Source: Quercus robur
Lineage: Eukaryota > Streptophyta > Magnoliopsida > Fagales > Fagaceae
Reading direction: 5' to 3'
Assembly: GCF_932294415.1 (NCBI RefSeq)
Contig: NC_065542.1
Location: forward strand, 41,629,942-41,693,941
Length of the DNA stretch: 64,000 nt
Positions within the stretch are counted from its first letter, which is position 1. Every line of letters starts with the position of its first letter. Shown here one piece after another: positions 57,091 to 64,000 of the stretch. The notes beneath the pieces were generated by a model, which worked only from the letters and a program-made list of their open reading frames with translations, did no database searches and was not told where the DNA came from. The position numbers were made by a program, and so were the translations under genes.

Positions 57091-57579
57091 CTCTAAATAT
57101 TTAGGAACCAAAAGAATTAAATCAACCTTATTAGGGACGAAGCTATTGTTGGATTTGGGGGGCAATGGTCCCCCCATTTTTTTAAAAAAAATATTATTAT
57201 ATGCATGGGTATTAATTTTAGCAATTTTATTCCGTAAAATTACACTTTGCACCATTAACAATACAATTAATTCTTTTAAGAGTATTGTTATAGTCATAAA
57301 CTTTTCTATAACATTTTACAAATTGAACATGTTTACAAATTAACTGTTAATGTAATAGATTCTTATTGGTTTGCATTTGGACCCATCACTTATATTATTT
57401 TTTTACTTACTAGTTACCAATAACCACTCATCACATTAGCAATCTATGAAAAAGTTTGTAACTCTTGCATTTTTCTTATTTTAAAGACCAATTTATATAT
57501 ATATATATATATAGATCTAAAATCTAAAATAAAATATACATGCCCAAAAAATTAGCCCAACAACAAACATTACTAATAG

Positions 57580-57618
<39 letters not shown>

Positions 57619-57924
57619 AGCTGTTAAGCAGTAGCAAAGTTGGAGGTCAAAGCCACCGCATACAACCAACAGCAAAGCCACCCCCTAACTCTATGTTCTA
57701 GCTCCGCCCCTAAACCTTATAATCGAATTATTTTAAGACTCCTTTCTACGATTGTATGTTTCAACTTTTGTTAATGTCATTCTTTCCTATGTCTCATAAT
57801 TAGCTGGCAAGCTATTTGAGTAAGTGGTTGTTTGAAGTTTACATCATCTCATCTTTTTATTATTAGAAGATAGATAAATATAATATTTATCACAATCTTG
57901 TCATCAAGTTGTTATGGAAATTTT
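57091..57924. other. Intergenic with (TA)n tracts and a possible MITE relic
   Basis: TA tracts lie at about 57496-57512 and 57584-57613. The stretch about 57278-57460 (GAGTATTGTTATAG near the left, AAAGTTTGTAACTC near the right) may be a decayed copy of the MULE-type MITE at 4016-4178; this is weak. Confidence 0.4.
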
Positions 57925-58197
57925 AGATATTTATTAACATCATATACTATTTTTAACTTTCAAAGAATGCATTTTCGTACAAAACTTTAAATCATAACAA
58001 TATCTCTCTCTCAACTTTCTCCAATTTCTTTCTCTCTAGATTTTATTATCCAAAAAAGGAAAAAAAAAAAAAAAAAAAGAAGATTTTTATGTTTGATGAC
58101 CCAATTCACACACCACACAAAGTAGGAATAAAAGGCTCAGTAGCACTCCAAATGATGATTTCCATGAAAACCTCTTTCTTGCTTTTATGCCCCTCAA
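57925..58197. repeat. Dispersed repeat, copy 2 (partner at 39440-39718)
   Basis: Same orientation and same order of landmarks as copy 1 (GCATTTTCGTACAAAACTTT, TTTGATGACCCAATTCACAC, AGCACTCCAAATGATGATTT), with small differences including a longer A run. Confidence 0.75.
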
Positions 58198-58692
58198 ACA
58201 AAGATAGAATATATATATTACACTATTATTTAAAGGGTCTTTCCTTTTTCTTTTTGAGAAAGTAGAGCCTTTCCTATTTGGGATGGATTTTTTGGTGGTT
58301 CAAAAATACCTCTACATCCTAAATTTAAATTGAGACAAAACTTAAGGATAACATAGTTAAAATACATTTTTAAAATATTCCCTACAAAATAGGACCACTC
58401 TTTTATTGGTTTTCAAATTGAGTATTAAAAGTTTTTTTTAGAATAAAGTATTAAGAGATTTGAATTCTTTGAATCACTTCATGTTTACCCTCTTTTTTTA
58501 TAATTGGCGGCAAGTTTTTTTCTAAACAGTTATTATTATTATTTTTTTAAATTCCCAAGTTTCATTGCCTTGCCATCAATTTTTTTACTACTTATCAATT
58601 TTTTTATGAGATAATTTTACTTTACGTGATAATAGGATTTTTCCCTAGAATTTAACATTCATTATCTCTAAATTAGATATGTCTCACCAATT

Positions 58693-58699
<7 letters not shown>

Positions 58700-58735
<36 letters not shown>
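58700..58735. repeat. (TA)n microsatellite
   Basis: About 18 TA units just before the gypsy LTR tail. Confidence 0.9.
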
Positions 58736-58737
<2 letters not shown>

Positions 58738-58744
58738 AGATAGA

Positions 58745-59083
58745 ATAGACCGCCATGGCCTTCTTGAACTCTTACACATGCCTGAAATCATCGCATAAGG
58801 CAAAAAGGCACCAGTAGAATTGCATGAAATTCTACTGGTGAAATGGCCTTCTGAACAATAGTCGTAGCCTCGCCACGAGGTACCCCCTAAAAATGGCGAA
58901 TTCCTTCGTGGATTTAGTGAGGTTTACTAGCAGAAGCTAATAGTTTAATTTCTATTCCATCTAAAGAGTATCGTGTGTGCTTTTTTGAGGCTTCTGACAT
59001 CAGTTGGTATCAAAGCCTTGACATACCCTGGTCTAATGGCTAACCGGAGAGATGGTGACCACCACAACAATGATGGCAATAAC
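58745..59083 (+). mobile_element. Ty3/gypsy 5' piece: LTR tail, primer-binding site and gag start
   Basis: GCTTCTGACATCA ends an LTR-like stretch; TGGTATCAAAGCC (59005-59017) is a tRNA-Met-type primer-binding site. ATG 59036 opens MANRRDGDHHNNDGNN, typical of a gypsy gag start. It is cut by a different LTR at 59084. The left LTR border was not found. Confidence 0.6.
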
Positions 59084-60731
59084 TGTAGACATCGCATTTT
59101 ATACCCTTTACGACTCAGGCCCCCGTTCCCCAATGATGCTCGAACTCTAAGGCTCAAGGCCAGTTTAGAGCCCAATCAGATATCAAATTGACTTGAAGGG
59201 TGCTAAAATGGAAAGTTTAACATTTTAAATGAACAAAAATCTATTTTGGAAAATAAAATGACCAAGGTAGTTCTCGGCCTGCATACGTGGGTCATGGCCC
59301 ACATATGCAAGCCAAAGTTTGTGTACGCAGGTACATTCCTACGTACACAGCTAGGGTTTCAAAAGTATAAAAAAGGAAAGTTTTCTGCAATAATGGATGA
59401 GGTTTGGAATGAATCCTACATCGTCTAGGAGTCATTCCAAGCCCCATTTTTTCAACTATAAAAAGCCTTACATGGTGCATTTTCAGAGGACACAGAAATC
59501 CCACGGGAAAAACCTAAGATTCACTAGAAAATAGTAAATCAAAGGGGAGCTTTTCACAAAACACCCTTAAGTCATTTTTTATTTGATTGGGACCTTTTGT
59601 AGCCCTAATCCTTTGAGTTTAAGATTGCTAATCACTATTTTATTGAATTGTGTTAGATTTGACTAATGGGAATGGTAAAAAATTAAGTCTAGGAGCTTTT
59701 GCTTTAAGGTATTTTTATGAACTTTTCTGCCTTTAATCTGTTTCTTCGTTTAGTTTATGTTTATACATGCTTGTTTAGGTTAGTTTTAGGCTTTCTTTAT
59801 GTCTTTAAGCATGTTAGGCTGCTAGGTTTGCATTTTCTTTTTTTGTTAGGCTTCTACTTTGTTTCTACGTTAATTAGGTTTTCTGGGTAAGGATCTACGT
59901 ATGCATGATCTAGCCTACGCACACAGGTTGACCTCATGTGTACACAAACTTGTTCTAACGTGTGTGATGCTGTTACCTAGAAATCCTAATTTTTGTTTGT
60001 TTTGTTTCTGCATTCACATGTTTGATTTGTACAGCCTCTTTTTCACATGTTTTTAAGCCCCATAATTGCCTGTTCACCTTTTAACATGCTCGTTTGCTAT
60101 TACATGTTTAGATTAGGGTTTCTTAGTTTTAATGTCATTTATTCACATGTTCATGCATTGATGTCATAGGTGCTGTGCTACTGAGAGGTAAGTAAAGGGT
60201 AAGTCATGCATTAGCAATATTCATGCATTTGTGTTAGGGTTTTACTTTATGATGGAACATGCTTAGGTGTATGATTAGGGTTTTGTAATATGTTTTCCTT
60301 ACTATGATGATATGCTTTCCTACCATGTGCAAGTTGCTGCCTTGTTTTAGATGTATGATGGGTATTCATATATTAGATGAATGCTAGGGTTTCTTTTGTG
60401 TTTGGCTCTCTTTTGTTTAAGGGTAGATAAATATGTGTTTTGGGATGAATGATGCCATGATTGTATACTTAGATGTATGCTAGTGTGTGTGTGAGTATAG
60501 ATACAAGTGTTGAGTATGTTTTTAATGAGGTTAAGATATAGGACACAATGATGGGAGGCCAACCTTAGGGTTGGGCGATCTTGGTTGCCTAACACCTTCC
60601 CAAGAACGTATCTAAACTCCAAACCCAAACTCTAGTAGTAAGATCAAAGGTCTTTCCTCGAAAGGACGCTATATTCATGGTTCTTAAACCATATAAATAG
60701 GTGGTGATTCCACATTTCTGTTGTGTCCACA
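59084..60731 (+). mobile_element. LTR A with TGTAGACA start
   Basis: Starts TGTAGACATCGCATTTTATA and has a TATA box (TATAAAAA, 59457-59464). It ends near TGTGTCCACA, followed by GTGATGAC, which resembles a degraded primer-binding site. Positions 59084-60000 align with LTR B at 61295-62370 in the same order. The TGTAGACA..CCACA type is seen in Tat/Ogre-like Ty3/gypsy elements, but that assignment is tentative. Confidence 0.55.
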
Positions 60732-61294
60732 GTGATGACATCAACAACCTAGTCCTCACTGGGGTTGAGTTCCTTGATTTTTGTGATGAAAATCAAAAGT
60801 TTCATGATTCAACCCGATAGAGTTTGGACCGGATTCAAGAAGCACTTGCCACCTAGCTTAATCAAAACTCCTAATTGGGATGATGAAGAGCGATGTGATA
60901 ACTGAGCACGTGGCCCTACCCATCGCGGTCCAAATCGGAACAGGCAGCAGGACTACAATGAAGAGAATAGTGAGGACAAAGATTATGTAGAAGGAGTCCT
61001 TTGGAATCATCGTGGTCCTATGAGGGATAATGGTCTAGATTATTAGGAGCAGAGGGACTACTAGATGAAAGTAAAGTTACCATCCTTTATCTCCATTGGA
61101 TAGTATTTGGATTGGATCAGTGAGGTGGAGAAGTTTTTTGATTATATAGGTACTCTAGATGATGAATAAGTGTGTTTGGTGGCATACAAATTGAAGGGAG
61201 GAGCATCTGCCTAGTGAGATCGCGTTCAGTTAAACCGTACCTGTCAGAAATTTTTTTTGGTGCGATCATGGAGGAGGATGAAGAGATTAATGGC
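60732..61294 (+). pseudogene. Leader remnant and Ty3/gypsy gag fragment
   Basis: After a short leader, a frame from about 60879 reads QQDYNEENSEDKDYVEG, then VKLPSFIS, LDWISEVEKFFDYIG and CLVAYKLKGGASA, and WRRMKRLMA at the end. This is the retrotransposon gag domain of plant gypsy elements. Stops include TGA 60903-60905 and several later ones. It probably continues the gag begun at 59036. It is cut at 61295 by LTR B. Confidence 0.65.
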
Positions 61295-62370
61295 TGTAGA
61301 CACTGCATTTTGTACCCGTTATGACTCGGGCCCCCGTTCCCCAATGATGCTGAAATTCTAAGAACCAAGGTTGGTTTAGGACCTAATCAGATGTTAAATT
61401 GACTTGAGAAACGTTAAAATGAAAAATATAAATTTTAATGAGCAAAAAAATCTACTTTTGAAAAATTAAGGCCAAGGAAGCCCTCAGCATGCACACATAG
61501 CCATGATGCATGGGCATGCAAACATGATCCTACGTATGCATGTAGGGTTCCAGAAACTATGAAAAACAAGTTTTTTGCGTTAATGCTGAGGTTTGGAAAG
61601 AATCTCACATCGTCTGAGAGCCGTTCCAAACCCCCATTTTCACAATATAAATAGCCATACATGGTAACTTTTCGAAACAGATAGGAATCCTAAGGGAAAA
61701 CACTAAAATTCACTAGAAATAGTGAATCAAAGAAGGAGTTTTCCACAAACATCCTCAAGCCAATTTTCTTTTGATTAGGGCCATTTCTGGCCTTGATCTT
61801 TGAGTTTAAGATTATTAATCACGTTTCTTATTGATTGTGAATGGATCTGATTAAGGGGAATGGTAAAAAATCGAGCTTAAAGAGCTTTTGTGTTTGAGGT
61901 ATTAGTCTAAACTTTCTTTTTCTTTTCTTTTCTTTTTATACTTTAATAATTTTGTTTGCTTTAGTTTTTTTGTTCTTATATGTTTATATAGTTTAGGTTT
62001 AGGTAATTTTTATGTTTTAAAGCATATTAGGATGTTAGATTCTTGTTTAGAAACTCTGCTCTGTTTTTTGGGTTGCTAAGGTTTCTGGGCTAAATCCCAC
62101 GTGTGCATAATCCTAGTTGCATGCTTAGGCTTGATTATGTGCACACAGGCTTGTTCATGCATGCACATGGTCCTGCCTAGAAACTCTAACCCTAATTTTT
62201 CTGATTTTATTTTTGATTTCACATGCAATGCTTCTCTTTTAGACCTTTTTTTTATATTATATATTCATGGTTTTGAGCTTCCGTTTCACATGCTTGTTTG
62301 TTTGTTTGTTAGCTTTCACATGTTAAGTTAGGATTTATCTTGTGTTTTCTTGTTTTGATGCCATGAACAT
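61295..62370 (+). mobile_element. LTR B with TGTAGACA start, 3'-truncated
   Basis: Starts TGTAGACACTGCATTTTGTA and has CGGGCCCCCGTTCCCCAATG as in LTR A, and a TATA box (TATAAATA, 61646-61653). It is clearly diverged from LTR A (by eye 75-80% identical), so the two are not recent sisters. It is lost at 62370, where another LTR begins. Confidence 0.55.
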
Positions 62371-62970
62371 TGGAGGCACTCAATTTTGCACCCATGATTT
62401 AATCAAGGAGAATGACTTGAATGACCATCCATGTACCCCAAAAATCACGATTGCATTACATGCATTAATTTCCTCTTGTATTACATGCATCAATTTCTCT
62501 TCGCATTACATGCATTAATTCATTCATTGCATATCATAAAAATGGTATTGAGATTCTAACGGTCATAATGATGTGTTTGGTTTCCAAATTGGACTGTGTC
62601 TATGTAGAGTTGACCACACATGATCAATTTAAATTAATTCTGATTGGTTAAGCAATTAAAATTAATTAAATAATGTTGTGATTGGTTTATAATTAGTGTT
62701 TAAAATAGGGATGCATGCATAGGAATAAAAGGGTTGATTGGATAACAGTAAAATTGTGGATAATCTAAACTTTATCAAGATTTATTTTAGGGTATTTATC
62801 TACAAGATAATTGTTCCTGAAAAGCCTGAATTATCCAGAAAAGAGATAAAAAAAAAATCATAGACTAAGGATGAAAACACGTCTATGTGCGGGGATCGGA
62901 TAAAAAAACCCTAGAAGAAGAGTCCAAAACACAATCGAACATGGAAGAACGTACAGTGTCCAAGAGCCCA

Positions 62971-62993
62971 TTCGGCACTTTTGGAGTGCCGAA
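62971..62993. repeat. Perfect 9-bp inverted repeat (hairpin)
   Basis: TTCGGCACT, five bases, AGTGCCGAA. It sits about 170 bp upstream of the TATA box of LTR C, so it may be a promoter-region element rather than an RNA structure. Confidence 0.75.
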
Positions 62994-63561
62994 CGGAACT
63001 TTTGGTGCCAAACGACACTTTAAGAGGGCTGAATTTCCCCCTATTGGGCTTTGGTCCAATGCCCTTTGAGTGACGATAAGGCACACCCTTTTCAATCTTT
63101 TCGTAAAAGGACCCAATTCACATTCTACACATCAGAGCTATTTTTTAGAATCTTTTGGCCACTATAAATAGGGGCTGGGTCTCATAATTCAGCACCTTTT
63201 TTTCTACACTCTGGGAAGGCACACGTTTTGAGGCTCTCAAATTGCTGATACTTGCTGATCCTCTTTGAAATTTGCTGCTTATATTAGGGTTTTTAAGTTT
63301 CAAAGATAATCAAATAAGTTTCTTTAAACCCTAAAACATCCTTTCAAGAACAAGGAGTGCTCATGCAAGAGGCTGTTTCCAATCACCCTCTCCTTTTTTA
63401 TGCTTCTTTTTTATGTTGATAAATGTTTTTATTCATAACATGAATGGTTCGTCATTGTTTTGTTTAAAGCATGATTGTTTTTTTTAGGTAATTATTATAA
63501 TCTCTTTCTTGAATGTCAATAATTTGCATGTGAACAATGATTTTTCTTTAATCAAAATCCG

Positions 63562-63765
63562 ATCTGCATCTTTTTTAGATGGAGATCAGAATTTTTCTTA
63601 AAACAAAAACATATCTGCATCTTTCTTAGATGTAGATCTGAATTTTTCTTAACCCAAAAATAGATCTACATCTTCATTAGATGCATATCTGAATTTTTCT
63701 TAAATAAAAAACTTATTTGTATCTTTCTTAGATACAGATCTAATTTTTCTTTAACATATGCAGAT
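63562..63765. repeat. 51-bp tandem repeat, four copies, each with an internal palindrome
   Basis: Copies start at 63562, 63613, 63664 and 63715 with ATCTGCATC or a variant. Each unit holds near-inverted arms (AGATCTGCATCT versus AGATGTAGATCT in the consensus) and a conserved GAATTTTTCTTA. Divergence between copies is moderate. Confidence 0.85.
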
Positions 63766-64000
63766 TTTTGAAATAAAGAAAAAGATTAAACATGATTATG
63801 TTTGTGTTTGTTTCATTTAATTCATGTTGCATAAATTTAAATTATGAGTGAAACTCTCTTCTTAAACAATCTTTTCACTTTTTTAAAACATATACAAAAC
63901 ATATATGATTTTTCTATTATCAAAAATCATTTTTTTTTATTATCACAAAACAGATCTGATCTTTTACAAACCAAAAAACCATTTTTTTTAGTTCTTAAAA

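Larger units (their letters stand above)
62371..64000 (+). mobile_element. LTR C and leader of a further retroelement, cut by the window end
   Basis: Starts TGGAGGCACTCAATTTTGCA and has a TATA box (TATAAATA, 63163-63170) with a plausible R region after it. Inside are a 9-bp-stem hairpin at 62971-62993 and a 51-bp tandem array at 63562-63765. The end lies beyond the window and no coding part is visible. Confidence 0.5.

Noticed and set aside
63562-63765. A CRISPR-like array (four evenly spaced repeats)
   Set aside because: This is plant DNA; the whole 51-bp unit is repeated and diverged, with no unique spacers.

Overview
The window is nuclear DNA of a flowering plant, most likely a woody eudicot. 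It is AT-rich, with small plant-type genes with GT..AG introns, plus LTR elements, L1-type LINEs, hAT and MULE elements, a Helitron and a SINE. A repeat with a Fagaceae-like look (TTTGGATAC ... CTGTTCAC ... TTTTCAGTTT) is present, but assignment to oak or chestnut relatives is only an impression; no species can be fixed from the sequence.

Gene part (about 4.7-31.4 kb). Three real genes can be assembled. (1) A PHT1-type phosphate:proton symporter on + (intronless CDS 6401-7966). Its leader seems to be spliced (exon about 4815-4887, intron 4888-6342), and there are three palindromic PHR1-binding (P1BS) sites around the inferred promoter. (2) An actin-depolymerizing factor of the ADF6 type on - (three coding exons, 13745 to 10562, 146 aa). 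(3) An EAF6-type subunit of the NuA4 histone acetyltransferase on + (seven coding exons, 23170-31361, 157 aa), with a perfect palindromic E2F-type site touching its start codon. Its introns are loaded with debris, including a MORN-repeat fragment and a dead protein-disulfide-isomerase fragment. The three genes have unrelated jobs and are not a functional cluster.

Mobile part. A decayed FAR1/MULE coding fragment opens the window (0.2-1.07 kb). Then come MITEs (2.0, 3.0, 4.0, 4.2, 5.4, 14.2, 16.8, 27.0, 30.4, 32.4, 56.9 kb), a solo LTR (18.07-18.88), and a Helitron (20.95-22.47) nested in an older terminal-inverted-repeat element. A 5.76-kb hAT element (31.88-37.64) has TIRs, an 8-bp target duplication and a lightly broken transposase. 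A tRNA-derived SINE follows (37.98-38.14), then a copia-type solo LTR (39.9-40.85), a Ty3/gypsy integrase tail (41.1-41.5), and a complete 938-bp TRIM with near-identical LTRs (41.70-42.64). Next are a full-length LINE (43.5-49.29), a gag-only copia-like element (49.33-54.1) abutting a HIPP-like gene fragment, a 5'-truncated LINE (55.18-56.75), and nested Ty3/gypsy gag and LTR pieces (58.8-64.0), the last one running out of the window.

Many insertions could be confirmed from target-site duplications readable in the sequence (hAT, TRIM, two LINEs, SINE, two MULE-type MITEs) or from an empty-site copy elsewhere in the window. Decay of the coding elements is dominated by stop codons that fit C-to-T changes (CGA to TGA), as expected of methylated, silenced DNA. 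I did not find a new molecular system. The points most worth checking are the promoter features of the phosphate transporter and EAF6 genes, the gag-only element, the Helitron nest and the gene fragments inside EAF6 introns.
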